From positions 1-64,000 of the forward strand of contig CAILKO010000054.1 of assembly GCA_903834835.1 (NCBI GenBank): DNA of 64,000 bases, given 5' to 3'. The notes under the pieces were generated by a model that did not search any database, was not told the origin of the DNA, and saw only the letters and a program-made list of their open reading frames with translations. The DNA comes from an uncultured Pseudomonadota bacterium. Its GTDB lineage: Bacteria > Pseudomonadota > Gammaproteobacteria > Burkholderiales > SG8-39. The position numbers and the translations under genes are program-made. Positions 16,774 through 26,303 of the stretch are shown one piece after another (positions within the stretch are counted from its first letter, which is position 1; each line of letters opens with the position of its first letter).

Positions 16774-18350
16774 TCGTCGGTGCAGGCCCGGCCGGGCTGA
16801 CCGCGGCGCATGAGCTGCTCGCGCTCGGGGTGACCGATATCCTCGTGCTCGAGGCGACTGGCGACATCGGTGGTCTGTCGAAGACAGCGAACCACAAGGG
16901 CAATCGTATCGACATCGGTGGTCACCGTTTCTTTTCAAAATCCGACTGGGTGATGGACTGGTGGCTGCGGGTGCTGCCGCTGGCGAAGAATCAGGCGATC
17001 GACGAGGCGGGGCGGAAGCTGCTCCTGCGGTTCCAGGGCAAGGAGCGCGAGCTGGCGGCGAATGCCGAGCGCAGCGAATCGGACGAACGCGTGATGCTGG
17101 TCCGCGGCCGTCTCTCGCGCATCTACTTCGCGGGGAAATTCTTCGACTATCCGCTCAAGGTGAATCTGGATACCGCGCTGAAGCTCGGCATCGGGCGCTG
17201 CATGATGTTCGGATTCAGCTACATGTACGCCAAGCTGAACCCCCGCCGGCCGGAGAGTACGCTGGAAGACTTCTTCATCAACCGCTTCGGCTACCGGCTC
17301 TATCTGCAGTTCTTCAAGGCCTATACCGAAAAGGTCTGGGGCACGACATGCGATCGTATCAGCGCCGAGTGGGGCGCACAGCGCGTGAAAAGCCTCTCGG
17401 TCGCGAAGGCATTGCTGCACGCCCTCGGCAAGCTGGTGGGCCTGGGGTCGGCTGGCGGCGCCGAGCAGACCTCGCTCATCGAGCGCTTTCTCTATCCGAA
17501 GTACGGGCCCGGCCTGATGTGGGAGTCGGTTGCCGACCTCGTGCGCGAGCGGGGAGTGAAAATACGGATGCAGGAGCAGGTGGTCCGCGTCGAAATGAAG
17601 GACGGCCGCGCGGCTGCGGTGGTGACACAAGCGGCGGACGGGACGAGCGCGACGCATGAGGCGGACTACGTCGTTTCGACCATGCCGGTGCGCGATCTTG
17701 TCCTCGGCATCGAGCCACCGGCGCCTGCGCGCGTGAGGGAAATCGGCGGTGCGCTCGAATACCGCGACTTCATCACGGTGGGCCTGCTGTACAAGCGGCT
17801 GGGCGATGTGCCCTCTGCTTCCGGACCGATGAACATCGTTCCCGACAACTGGATCTACATCCAGGAGCCCGGTGTGCAGGTGGGCAGGCTGCAGGTGTTC
17901 AACAACTGGAGCCCCTACATGGTGAAGGACGAGAACACTGTGTGGATCGGCATGGAGTACTTCTGCCGGGAAGGCGACGCGCTGTGGCAGCTCAGCGACG
18001 AGCAACTGATTGCGCTCGGGCGCGAGGAGATGGACAAGCTGCGCCTCGCCAATCCGGCGGACTGTCTGGACGGCGTGGTGATCCGCATGCCCAAGGCCTA
18101 TCCGGGGTACTTCGGCGCCTACGAGCATTTCGACGAGGTGCGAAGCTATCTCGATGCCATACCGAATCTCTTTCTGATCGGCCGCAACGGCATGCATCGC
18201 TACAACAATCAGGACCACTCGATGTTGTCGGCCCGCCTCGCGGCCGAGGCCATCGCGGCGGGTCGCTCGGACAAGTCCCCGATCTGGGATGTCAACATCG
18301 ATGACGAGTATCACGAGGAAGTGTCCAAGGATGGCGCGCAGCCGGACTAG
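16752..18350 (+). CDS. NAD(P)/FAD-dependent oxidoreductase (UDP-galactopyranose mutase-like/protoporphyrinogen oxidase-like)
   Basis: 532 residues. The N-terminal dinucleotide-binding loop [18 protein letters not shown] is followed by [19 protein letters not shown], typical of flavoproteins found in polysaccharide loci and related to UDP-galactopyranose mutase and protoporphyrinogen oxidase. C-terminal FAD contact: [25 protein letters not shown]. It could isomerise or oxidise a nucleotide sugar or lipid carrier; the substrate is not evident. It overlaps gtrA by 22 bases and ends the pilin/TPR region. Confidence 0.75.
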   Translation: MAGPRVVIVGAGPAGLTAAHELLALGVTDILVLEATGDIGGLSKTANHKGNRIDIGGHRFFSKSDWVMDWWLRVLPLAKNQAIDEAGRKLLLRFQGKERELAANAERSESDERVMLVRGRLSRIYFAGKFFDYPLKVNLDTALKLGIGRCMMFGFSYMYAKLNPRRPESTLEDFFINRFGYRLYLQFFKAYTEKVWGTTCDRISAEWGAQRVKSLSVAKALLHALGKLVGLGSAGGAEQTSLIERFLYPKYGPGLMWESVADLVRERGVKIRMQEQVVRVEMKDGRAAAVVTQAADGTSATHEADYVVSTMPVRDLVLGIEPPAPARVREIGGALEYRDFITVGLLYKRLGDVPSASGPMNIVPDNWIYIQEPGVQVGRLQVFNNWSPYMVKDENTVWIGMEYFCREGDALWQLSDEQLIALGREEMDKLRLANPADCLDGVVIRMPKAYPGYFGAYEHFDEVRSYLDAIPNLFLIGRNGMHRYNNQDHSMLSARLAAEAIAAGRSDKSPIWDVNIDDEYHEEVSKDGAQPD

Positions 18351-18467
18351 GCGCGCCGCCGCAGGGCGCCGCGGCCGTTGAGCGGGACCGAGGTGAAGCG
18401 GCTGGTCTATGCGCTGCCCGATCGCATCGAGCGCGATGACAACGGCCAGGCCGCGCTACGCTGAACG

Positions 18468-19049
18468 TTGCCGGGTGCGCCATTTGAGGCCGATGCAAGC
18501 TGGGCGGAAAATCCAGCGGTATCCACGGTGCGGGTGCTGCCCGGGGCCTTCAGTCCGGATGCCTGCCGGCGCATGATCGCACTGGGCGATACCGTCGCCC
18601 GGGAACAGGGCGAACTCGAAAAGGGTGACCCGGCGCTTCGGCGCAGCGAGTTGAGCTGGATTCCGCCTTCAGAGGCGAGCACCGCCTTCTACCACCGCGT
18701 CGGGGTCCTGTTCCATCAGGCCAATCTCGAATATCGATTCGTGCTCAAAGGACTTGCGGAGCCGCTCCAGATCGCGCGCTACGGGGTCGGCGGACATTTC
18801 GACTGGCATACCGACAGCGGTCTGCGAGAGACCGCCGGACGCAAGTTGAGTCTCACCGTGCAGTTGAGCGACGAGGCCGACTACGACGGCGGCAACCTCG
18901 AGTTCATCAACATTCACGGCAGACAACCGGCGCGCGGGCTGGGTACCGCAATCATCTTTCCCTCGTTCCTTGCGCACCGTATCGCGCCCGTGACCCGCGG
19001 TGTGCGCGTCTCAATCGTTGCATGGGCCTACGGACCGAGTTTTGTCTGA
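18468..19049 (+). CDS. 2OG-Fe(II) oxygenase (prolyl 4-hydroxylase-like)
   Basis: 193 residues from TTG 18468; no better start is seen. The metal triad is visible as HTD (residues 114-116, in HFDWHTDSG) and His170 (FLAHRIAPVTRGVRVSIVAW), with Arg180 as the likely 2-oxoglutarate anchor. The body (VLPGAFSPDACRRMIALGD..., LSLTVQLSDEADYDGGNLEF) matches PKHD-type hydroxylases. The substrate is unknown. It converges with moaC; the 64-base gap contains palindrome copy 2. The 117 bases before it hold only a doubtful 28-codon TTG frame (18378-18464). Confidence 0.8.
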   Translation: MPGAPFEADASWAENPAVSTVRVLPGAFSPDACRRMIALGDTVAREQGELEKGDPALRRSELSWIPPSEASTAFYHRVGVLFHQANLEYRFVLKGLAEPLQIARYGVGGHFDWHTDSGLRETAGRKLSLTVQLSDEADYDGGNLEFINIHGRQPARGLGTAIIFPSFLAHRIAPVTRGVRVSIVAWAYGPSFV

Positions 19050-19093
19050 GCGCGAGGGCGAGATGAGGAGAGGGAAGGAGCAGGATTCTGATT

Positions 19094-19119
19094 AAATAGT
19101 AACATATACGTTACTATTT
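19094..19119. repeat. Dispersed palindrome, copy 2
   Basis: The core GTAACATATACGTTAC (19099-19114) has one change from the perfect dyad of copy 1; the flanking arms AAATA and TATTT complete a 26-bp inverted repeat. It lies between the convergent oxygenase gene and moaC, and its right arm supplies the TAG stop codon of moaC (19114-19116). There is no promoter context on either side. Confidence 0.9.
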
Positions 19120-19632
19120 TGTTTTGCGCGGCGATCTTCCGGCCGGCGCGCGCAGATAGATGCCCGATTTTCCGCCGCGCTTCTCGTCAAGCTGGATCGG
19201 CCCGATGATCATGCCGCGGTCGACGGCTTTAAGCATGTCGTAGACCGTGAGCAGGCCGCCCGCGACCGCGGCCAGCGCCTCCATCTCTACCCCCGTTCTG
19301 CCCCTGCACTCCACGCTTGCACGCAGCTCGACGGCGGCCTTCGACGGATGCATCACGAACTCGATGCCGACCCGGGTGAGTGCGATAGGGTGGGCGAGCG
19401 GGATCAGGTCCGGAGCGCGCTTGGCCGCCTGGATGGCGGCGATGCGCGCAACGCCCAGCACGTCGCCCTTCTTGGCCCGGCCTTCTGCGAGAAGCAGGAA
19501 GGTTGCCTGCTCCATGGAGATGCGCCCCGAGGCGACTGCAATGCGCCGCGTGACCGCCTTCGCGCCGACGTTCACCATATGGGCACCGCCGCTGCGATCG
19601 AAGTGGGTGAGTTTGCGTTGTGTGGACGACAT
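19114..19632 (-). CDS. moaC: Cyclic pyranopterin monophosphate synthase
   Basis: 172 residues. It acts in molybdenum cofactor synthesis, converting the MoaA product to cyclic pyranopterin monophosphate. MoaC landmarks: [39 protein letters not shown] with the conserved [36 protein letters not shown], and a C-terminal basic GGKSG...SPRKTK. No other moa gene is adjacent. The last codons and stop are formed by palindrome copy 2, suggesting the repeat replaced or trimmed the natural 3' end. Confidence 0.95.
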   Translation of the reverse strand: MSSTQRKLTHFDRSGGAHMVNVGAKAVTRRIAVASGRISMEQATFLLLAEGRAKKGDVLGVARIAAIQAAKRAPDLIPLAHPIALTRVGIEFVMHPSKAAVELRASVECRGRTGVEMEALAAVAGGLLTVYDMLKAVDRGMIIGPIQLDEKRGGKSGIYLRAPAGRSPRKTK

Positions 19633-19705
19633 GCCGGGAGTTCTCGAAGGAAGTCTTAAGGGCGGCGACAGGCCGCAATGCGGACCATACGGCTATCATA
19701 AACGC

Positions 19706-21169
19706 ATGCGCGTGCCGACTTCACGACGATGCGGAAGAATAACCGCGGCCTGCCTGGCGGCACTCCTCGCGAGTGCGCCGGTCGCGCAGGAATTGCCCGA
19801 TCTGGGCGGATCGGAACGCTCGGTGCTGTCCCAGCAGACCGAACGCAAGATCGGAGAGGCCATCTACAGGGACATCCAGCGCGATCCGGAATTCCTGGAC
19901 GACACGGAGGTAAACGAATACCTGAACCTGCTGGGGGCGAAACTTGTCGCTGCAGGCCCGGGTTCGCCCTGGGACTACGTGTTCTTCGCGATGCGCGACG
20001 CTGGCATCAACGCGTTCGCGCTGCCGGGCGGGTACGTGGGTGTGAACACCGGGCTCATCAGACTGACGGAGAACGAATCGGAGCTTGCCTCGGTGCTCGC
20101 GCACGAGGTATCCCACGTTACCCAGCGCCACATCGCGCGGATGATAGGCGGACAGCAGCAGGCACAGATTCCAGCCATGATCGGTCTGGCGGCGGCGATC
20201 CTACTCGCAAATTCTCGCCCGGACCTGGCGAGTGCGGCGGCGGCCGTGTCGCAAGCCGGTGTAATGCAGTACCAGCTCAACTACACGCGGGATTTCGAGC
20301 GCGAGGCAGACCGCGTCGGCTTCCAGCGCTTGTCGGCAGCGGGATTCGACGTGAGTGCGATGGGGGTTTTCTTCGAGAAGCTGCAGCGAACCACACGTGT
20401 TGCGGACGACGGGTCCGTCCCGGGCTATTTGCGCAGTCACCCGGTGACGACCGAGCGCATCGCGGAGGCCCAGTCGCGTGCCGCGGGCATCCCTTACCGT
20501 CAGTCGCTGGACAGCACCGACTATCTTCTGGTGCGCGCCAAGCTCAGGGTGGAAGCAAGCGACGCGCGCGATGCTGTCGCGTTTTTCTCTGACGCCCTGC
20601 GCGATCAGCGCTACGCGAGCGAGGCGGCGACACGTTACGGCCTCGCGCTGGCACTGCTCAAGGGAGCCCGGAAGGATCAGGCTGCGCAGGAGATGCTCAA
20701 GCTGCGTGCGACGGGTGTGTCAGGGCCCATGATCGAGTCGCTGGCGGCGCGGATTCAGGATGCGCGTGGCGATCGCGAAGCCGCGATTGCGACGTTGCGC
20801 AGCGCCATCTCGCGCTATCCCGCGCGTCGGGCGGTGCTCTACGATTTTCTCAGGTTGCTGCTCGATGACCGGCAATACGACGCCGCGGGCGCGGTGCTCG
20901 CCGAGCGCTTGCGTGGCGCACCGCGCGATGCGAAGCTCCAGGCATTCCAGGCGCGCGTCTATCAGGCGCAGGGCAGGAACCTGCTCCATCACCAGGCTCA
21001 GGCGGAAGCCTACTATCTGGAGGGCGCACTGCCTGCGGCGATCGAGCAGCTCGAGATCGCGCTGAAGGCCGGGGACGGAGATTTCTACCAGTTGTCGGCT
21101 GCGGAGGCGCGGCTGAAACTGATGCGGGCGGAGCGGGAGCAGGAAGCGCGGCAGAGCAAACGGCCCTAG
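19706..21169 (+). CDS. bepA: Periplasmic M48 metalloprotease/chaperone with TPR domain (BepA-like)
   Basis: 487 residues with a signal peptide (RRCGRITAACLAALLASAPVAQ). The zinc site is HEVSH at 133-137, with the third ligand Glu in DFEREADRVGF. GGYVGVNTGLI before it is characteristic of the family. The C-terminal ~200 residues are TPR-like (ARDAVAFFSDALRDQRYASEAATRYGLALALLKG). BepA/YfgC-type proteins degrade or help assemble outer-membrane proteins such as LptD. It is divergent from moaC; start ATG 19706 was chosen because it begins the signal peptide (the frame is open far upstream). Confidence 0.85.
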   Translation: MRVPTSRRCGRITAACLAALLASAPVAQELPDLGGSERSVLSQQTERKIGEAIYRDIQRDPEFLDDTEVNEYLNLLGAKLVAAGPGSPWDYVFFAMRDAGINAFALPGGYVGVNTGLIRLTENESELASVLAHEVSHVTQRHIARMIGGQQQAQIPAMIGLAAAILLANSRPDLASAAAAVSQAGVMQYQLNYTRDFEREADRVGFQRLSAAGFDVSAMGVFFEKLQRTTRVADDGSVPGYLRSHPVTTERIAEAQSRAAGIPYRQSLDSTDYLLVRAKLRVEASDARDAVAFFSDALRDQRYASEAATRYGLALALLKGARKDQAAQEMLKLRATGVSGPMIESLAARIQDARGDREAAIATLRSAISRYPARRAVLYDFLRLLLDDRQYDAAGAVLAERLRGAPRDAKLQAFQARVYQAQGRNLLHHQAQAEAYYLEGALPAAIEQLEIALKAGDGDFYQLSAAEARLKLMRAEREQEARQSKRP

Positions 21170-21225
21170 TGCAATACCGGGACAGCTGATGCGGATCGCG
21201 GAATTCCAGATTTCCGGAATTCGGC

Positions 21226-22173
21226 CTACAGTGCCTCGTATAGCAGGTCGAAGGTCTTTTCCGCTTCGACGAGTAGCAGATTGTCATTCGCCGCGCGGCG
21301 AACGGCGCCCTGGAGCAGGGTTTCCACGCCCGCCGCCTCGGGAACGGGCGTGTCGCGCACCTCGAGGAAACGGACGATGCTCCCGATCTTCGCCAGGGCT
21401 GGATCGCGATGCAGGCCGGCGTGGCGCGTCAATTCCTCGAACGTGACCCGGTTCTCGGTATTGCCGAAATGTGCACCGTCGAACGCGAACCCGAGGGCAT
21501 CGGGGGGGCAGGGCTGCACCGGGTCCATCCAGTACACGGTTGCGCCGGGATCGATGAAGCGCCGGATAAGCCAGGCGCTCGCCAGACGGTCGGCCCAGAG
21601 CGGTCGGCGGGTAGCCCAGAGCCGACCCTGCAGGTTCGTGCCCGCCAGAGTTGCGTCCTGGGTGCGGGTCGGAAATACCAGCCTGCGGATGTCGGCTGCC
21701 GCCTCGTCCAGTGCACGTCGTGCCCGGGCCTGAGCGTCACTCGGGAAGAAGTCGAGAGCGCTGATCGCGTCGAATTCGCGTTGTTGCTTGTGCAGCACAC
21801 GGGAGAGCGCGCCAGGATCCGACACACCGAAACCCAGCTTCAGGCTTTCTACCGTCTTGACAAGGTCGGCGTAGCGATGTGAACGGTCGAACAGGCGCTG
21901 GATTGCGGATTCCTGCGCCGCGTCCCCTTCCACGGTCTGGAATACGTGCGAAGTGCCGGCATTGCGCGCGATGTAGGCTGCCATGTGTTCCAGTGCCTGA
22001 CGATTGGCCGGGGTCACGGGAAGTATGAACACGCCTTCTCTCATGTTTGCCGCGCCAAGCGATTCGAGCGTGCGCAGCACGCGCATGCGCACCGCCGGCT
22101 CCTCGGTAGGGAGTTGCGCGATCATGAGGAGCCAGCCGTTGTCCGGTGCGGACCTGTTCGACATGGTGGTCAT
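21226..22173 (-). CDS. ChrB-like chromate resistance protein
   Basis: 315 residues from ATG 22173 (ATG 22164 is equally possible). N-terminal WLLMIAQLPTEEPAVRMRVLRTLESLGAANMREGVFILP and C-terminal GRLWATRRPLWADRLASAWLIRRFIDPGATVYWMD...FDGAHFGNTENRVTFEELTRHAGL match the two regions of ChrB. ChrB is described as a chromate-responsive regulator or accessory of the ChrA efflux pump. No chrA gene is nearby, so the role here is uncertain. It converges with bepA and is divergent from tusA. Confidence 0.8.
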   Translation of the reverse strand: MTTMSNRSAPDNGWLLMIAQLPTEEPAVRMRVLRTLESLGAANMREGVFILPVTPANRQALEHMAAYIARNAGTSHVFQTVEGDAAQESAIQRLFDRSHRYADLVKTVESLKLGFGVSDPGALSRVLHKQQREFDAISALDFFPSDAQARARRALDEAAADIRRLVFPTRTQDATLAGTNLQGRLWATRRPLWADRLASAWLIRRFIDPGATVYWMDPVQPCPPDALGFAFDGAHFGNTENRVTFEELTRHAGLHRDPALAKIGSIVRFLEVRDTPVPEAAGVETLLQGAVRRAANDNLLLVEAEKTFDLLYEAL

Positions 22174-22304
22174 GCGTAGATAAAGACTCGTTGAATCCAG
22201 AGTACGATCGGCACGATCACTAGCCTGCAACGGATTGCAGACAAGGGATCATCTAGAATTATCCATTAATCCGCATTCGGACGCTCGAGCGACCACTGAA
22301 AACG

Positions 22305-22544
22305 ATGGAAAACGCACCGGACTACAGCAGGGAACTGGACGCACGGGGACTGAAGTGTCCACTGCCGATCCTGCGTACGAAGAAGTGCCTCTCCGACCTG
22401 GATTCCGGCGAAGTGCTCAAGATCGTCGCAACCGACCCGGGCGCAGAGCGGGACTTCCAGGCTTTCGCCAAGCAGACCGGGCATGCACTCCTCTCGCATG
22501 GGGCCGCGGGTGGCGAGTTCACGTTCTACCTGCGCAAAAAGTAG
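22305..22544 (+). CDS. tusA: TusA-family sulphurtransferase
   Basis: 79 residues. ELDARGLKCPLPILRTKKCLSDLDSGEVLKIVATDPGAERDFQAFAKQTGH has the TusA CPxP motif with the active-site Cys18. TusA passes persulphide sulphur to tRNA 2-thiouridine synthesis, molybdenum cofactor or dissimilatory sulphur pathways. A possible -10 TAGAAT lies about 50 bases upstream. It converges with valS over a 38-base gap. Confidence 0.9.
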   Translation: MENAPDYSRELDARGLKCPLPILRTKKCLSDLDSGEVLKIVATDPGAERDFQAFAKQTGHALLSHGAAGGEFTFYLRKK

Positions 22545-22582
22545 GGTTTCGCGGGCAGAGTAGGGCGGGGGTGGTTCTTGAA

Positions 22583-25369
22583 TCAGCCGCGTGAAAGTCG
22601 TTCGAGCTGTCCGCGCAACTTGGATACCGTGTCCTCGAATCCGGCCATACGGGCACGTTCCTGTTCCACGATCTTGGCGGGTGCGCGTGCCACGAAAGAC
22701 TCGTTGCCCAGTTTGTCGGCGCACTTCCGGATTTCCCCGGAGAGCCTTTCAACCTCCTTCGTGAGGCGCTCACGTTCCGCAGCCGCGTCGACCTCTACCT
22801 TCAGCATGATCCGGTGCGGCCCGACCGCGCCCGAGGGCGAGTCCGCAGCAGGAAGGTCGGTGACGGCCTCGATCGAAGCGGGGCGTACCAGTGCCTCGAT
22901 CGCACGCAGTACCGCAGGGCCGGGGTCCCCGGTGAGATAGACCGGGACCTTGACCTGGGGCGAGAGCTTCATCTCGCTCCTGAGGTTTCTGGCGACGTTC
23001 ACGACCTCCTTGGCGAGCGCGACTTCACGCTCAGCTACGGGGTCGAGGTGGCGGTCTTCTGCCACCGGATAGGGGGCGAGCATCACCGTGTCACCGGCGC
23101 GACCTGCAAGCGGCGCTACCTGCTGCCAGAGTTCTTCGGTGATGAACGGGATGATCGGATGGGCGAGGCGGAGCACCGATTCGAGCACCTGGAGCAGCGT
23201 CCAGCGCGTGGCGATGCGCTCCGCGTCGCTGCCACGTGCGAGCTGTCCCTTCGCGAGTTCGAGATACCAGTCGCAGTATTCGTCCCACACGAACCGGTAA
23301 ATCGCGTTCGCGACATTGTCCAGCCGGTATTCCCCGAATCCGGCGGCCGCCTCGGCCGCGCTCGCCTGGAGTCGGCTGAGAATCCAGCGATCCCAGGCGG
23401 ATCGTCCGACAGGGACCGCGTCGGGATGACCGTTGACCTGCCCTTCCGTATTCAGCAGGACGAAGCGCGTCGCGTTCCAGAGCTTGTTGCAGAAGTTGCG
23501 ATAGCCTTCGCAGCGTTTGAAATCGAAATTGACATTGCGACCGAGGGTGGCATAGGCCGCCATGGTGAATCGCAGCGCGTCGGCGCCGTATGCAGGAATG
23601 CCCTCCGGGAATTCCTTCAGCGTGCGCTCCCGGATGCGCGGGGCGTCCTCGGGTCGGCGAAGTCCCGTTGTCCGTTTCTCGAGGAGCGGCTCGATCGCAA
23701 TTCCCTCGATCAGGTCGACCGGATCGATCGTGTTGCCTTCCGATTTGGACATCTTCCTGCCGTCCGCATCACGGACGATGCCGTGGATATACACGTCGCG
23801 GAACGGTATGCGCCCGGTGAACCAGGTGGTCATCATGACCATGCGCGCTACCCAGAAGAAGATGATCTCGTAACCCGTGACCAGCACAGAGGAGGGCAGA
23901 TAGAGGTCGAATGCGGTGCGATCGCCCGGTTTCAAATCGGGCCAGCCGAGGGTTGAATGGCACACGAGCGCCGATGAGAACCAGGTGTCGAGAACGTCGG
24001 GATCGCGCCGCAGATTTGCGCCGCCTGCCTTGCGACGCGCTTCCTCTTCATCACGCGCGACGTAAATGTTGCCCGCGTTGTCGTACCAGGCGGGGATCTG
24101 ATGTCCCCACCACAGCTGGCGCGAGATGCACCAGTCCTGAATATTGCGCATCCACTGGTTGTAGGTATTCACCCAGTTCTCGGGCACGAACCGGACCTCG
24201 CCGCGGTCGACCACCTCCTGAGCCACTTGCGCAATGCTCTTGCCGGGGTGCGGACTATCGCTGCCACCCGCCTTGCCGAGCGCGACGAACCACTGATCGG
24301 TGAGCATCGGCTCAACCACCGCACCTGTGCGACCGCAGCGCGGCACCATCATGCGGTGCGGCTTTACAGCCTCGAGCAGGTTCGCATTCTGCAGGTCTTC
24401 CACGACGCGGCGGCGCGCTTCGTAGCGATCCAGACCACGAAACCGTTCCGGAGCCTGATCGTTGATCTTCGCATCCAGTGTGAGTATGCCGATTTGCGGC
24501 AGACCGTGGCGCTGGCCGACCTGCCAGTCGTTGAAGTCGTGGGCGGGCGTAACTTTCACGCAGCCGGTGCCGAATTCGCGGTCCACATACTCGTCCGCAA
24601 TCACGGGGATTGTCCGGCCGGTAAGGGGCAGAATCACCTCGCTGCCGATCAGGGATGCGTAGCGCGGGTCTTCCGGGTGAACCATCACCGCGACATCGCC
24701 GAGCATGGTCTCCGGGCGCGTGGTCGCGACGGTCAGATGACCACCGCCCTTCGCGAGTGGATAGCGGATGTGCCAGAGCTGGCCATCTTCCTCCTCGCTT
24801 TCAACCTCGAGATCGGACACTGCGGTGCCGAGCACGGGATCCCAGTTCACAAGGCGTTTGCCGCGGTAGATCAGTCCCTGTTCGTGAAGACGAACGAAGG
24901 TCTCGACCACGACGCGCGAGAGCTTCGGGTCCATCGTGAAGTACTCGCGCTGCCAGTCGCAGGAGTCACCCATGCGCCGCATCTGTTCGGTAATCGTGGA
25001 CCCGGAGCGCTGCTTCCAGGACCAGACTTCATCGATGAATTTCTCGCGACCGAGCCCGGCGCGCGACCGGCCCTGCTGTTCCAGCATGCGCTCGACGACG
25101 ATCTGCGTCGCGATGCCGGCGTGATCGGTACCCGGCAGCCACATCGTATTGCGGCCGCTCATGCGATTCATGCGCACCAGCGCGTCCATGATCGTCTGGT
25201 TGAACGCATGGCCCATGTGGAGGACGCCGGTCACATTCGGCGGGGGCAGCTGGATGCTGAACCCGGGTCGGCCGGGCTGCTCGCCCGCTGCAAACCATCC
25301 GGATTGCTCCCAATGCTGATACCAGCGCCGCTCAACCTCAGCGGGATCGAAACTTTTTTCTAGAGGCAT
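22583..25369 (-). CDS. valS: Valyl-tRNA synthetase
   Basis: 928 residues from ATG 25369; the frame is open 19 codons upstream but the family begins at [23 protein letters not shown]. The HIGH signature is [15 protein letters not shown] and KMSKS is [14 protein letters not shown]. The C-terminal coiled coil ([34 protein letters not shown]) is present. It charges tRNA-Val and edits threonine. Followed upstream by a small gene, holC and pepA on the same strand. Confidence 0.97.
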   Translation of the reverse strand: MPLEKSFDPAEVERRWYQHWEQSGWFAAGEQPGRPGFSIQLPPPNVTGVLHMGHAFNQTIMDALVRMNRMSGRNTMWLPGTDHAGIATQIVVERMLEQQGRSRAGLGREKFIDEVWSWKQRSGSTITEQMRRMGDSCDWQREYFTMDPKLSRVVVETFVRLHEQGLIYRGKRLVNWDPVLGTAVSDLEVESEEEDGQLWHIRYPLAKGGGHLTVATTRPETMLGDVAVMVHPEDPRYASLIGSEVILPLTGRTIPVIADEYVDREFGTGCVKVTPAHDFNDWQVGQRHGLPQIGILTLDAKINDQAPERFRGLDRYEARRRVVEDLQNANLLEAVKPHRMMVPRCGRTGAVVEPMLTDQWFVALGKAGGSDSPHPGKSIAQVAQEVVDRGEVRFVPENWVNTYNQWMRNIQDWCISRQLWWGHQIPAWYDNAGNIYVARDEEEARRKAGGANLRRDPDVLDTWFSSALVCHSTLGWPDLKPGDRTAFDLYLPSSVLVTGYEIIFFWVARMVMMTTWFTGRIPFRDVYIHGIVRDADGRKMSKSEGNTIDPVDLIEGIAIEPLLEKRTTGLRRPEDAPRIRERTLKEFPEGIPAYGADALRFTMAAYATLGRNVNFDFKRCEGYRNFCNKLWNATRFVLLNTEGQVNGHPDAVPVGRSAWDRWILSRLQASAAEAAAGFGEYRLDNVANAIYRFVWDEYCDWYLELAKGQLARGSDAERIATRWTLLQVLESVLRLAHPIIPFITEELWQQVAPLAGRAGDTVMLAPYPVAEDRHLDPVAEREVALAKEVVNVARNLRSEMKLSPQVKVPVYLTGDPGPAVLRAIEALVRPASIEAVTDLPAADSPSGAVGPHRIMLKVEVDAAAERERLTKEVERLSGEIRKCADKLGNESFVARAPAKIVEQERARMAGFEDTVSKLRGQLERLSRG

Positions 25370-25456
25370 TGCCGTGGGAAGGAGGGCGGAGGAACGGTCG
25401 GGATTATAACGCCGTGCCCTGCGCACCCCCGGGCAATGCGGGCAACTCCGCTGGTA

Positions 25457-25843
25457 TCAGCGAGATGCGAGGTCTTCGGAGTCGCCGGCGTTCGCCGAGA
25501 GGGCAGTGGCGATTGCAGCAGGCAGGGACTCGCGCAGGCGGGAGAGCAGCTCCACGCGTGCCGTTGATACCTCTGCGGCGACCAGCTCTGCGATGCGTGG
25601 CTCCAGGCGCTCGAGCAGCTGCTGTGTCACCGATGTTTCCACATGCCGCAGAATCGCATCGCAGAGGCGCGCGATCAGCGCATCCAGCATCGCGGGATCA
25701 GCAGTCGGTGCGGCAACTTCGGGCTTCAGGACTTCGGTCAGCACCGGAACGTCGTCGTCCGGAGAACGCAAAGGCTGCTTGTGCCGCTTCAGCAGCAGGT
25801 CTACGCGATCAAGCAGCGGTTCGTGGTCGCCGGGTGCGTCCAT
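25457..25843 (-). CDS. Conserved hypothetical protein next to holC
   Basis: 128 residues. Acidic and leucine-rich with no cysteines: LLDRVDLLLKRHKQPL, VPVLTEVLKP, MLDALIARLCDAILRHVETSVTQQLLERLEPRIAELVAAEVSTARVELLSRLRESLPAAIATAL. The long C-terminal amphipathic helices suggest a coiled-coil partner. I recall such a gene between holC and valS in other betaproteobacteria, but no function. The start is 4 bases after the holC stop, so the two are coupled. Confidence 0.7.
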   Translation of the reverse strand: MDAPGDHEPLLDRVDLLLKRHKQPLRSPDDDVPVLTEVLKPEVAAPTADPAMLDALIARLCDAILRHVETSVTQQLLERLEPRIAELVAAEVSTARVELLSRLRESLPAAIATALSANAGDSEDLASR

Positions 25844-25847
25844 CGGT

Positions 25848-26273
25848 TCAGGCGTCCCGTGAGAGGTCGTGGTCCGATAGCGGGTAGCCGCGATCCCGAT
25901 AGTAGCGGTAGCGCGTCCTGCCGTTCAGGCGTTCCGCTTCGTCACGTGACACGATCTCGAACAACCGCTCGAAACGCTCGAAATGCGGTGGACATTCGTC
26001 GGCAAGATTTATCAGCAGATCGAAGCCAGCGGGCGATGTATCGTCCTCCGCGATCAGCACCGGCGTTTGCGCGGCGATCCGGTCACCCGTGCGGCAATGA
26101 GGCACAAAGCTTGTCGAGGGCACGCTCCAGAGGAGCGTATCCAGGCGTCGCGCAAGTTCGGGTTCGGGAACATAGATGAGCAAGGGCCTGCGCTGCCTGA
26201 AGGCCTTGGCCGCGAGCCGACATGCGACCTGGAGTTTTTCAGGCGCGTTGAAATAGAAATCAACCTGCGTCAT
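25848..26273 (-). CDS. holC: DNA polymerase III chi subunit
   Basis: 141 residues. VDFYFNAPEKLQVACRLAAKAFRQRRPLLIYVPEPELARRLDTLLWSVPSTSFVPHC and FDLLINLADECPPHFERFERLFEIVSRDEAERLNGRTRYRYYRDRGYPLSDHDL are typical of HolC. Chi links the clamp loader psi subunit to SSB at the replication fork. It lies in the classic pepA-holC-valS order. Confidence 0.93.
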   Translation of the reverse strand: MTQVDFYFNAPEKLQVACRLAAKAFRQRRPLLIYVPEPELARRLDTLLWSVPSTSFVPHCRTGDRIAAQTPVLIAEDDTSPAGFDLLINLADECPPHFERFERLFEIVSRDEAERLNGRTRYRYYRDRGYPLSDHDLSRDA

Positions 26274-26303
26274 GTCATTCTTCCATCCTGCGCGTGCGCC
26301 CCC

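Noticed and set aside
18378..18464. 28-codon TTG frame before the oxygenase gene
   Set aside because: No ribosome binding site, no known family and too short to judge. The region is otherwise empty.
24101..25363. 420-codon forward ORF opposite valS
   Set aside because: Antisense to the well-conserved valS; low-quality composition (many His and Arg) with no domain.
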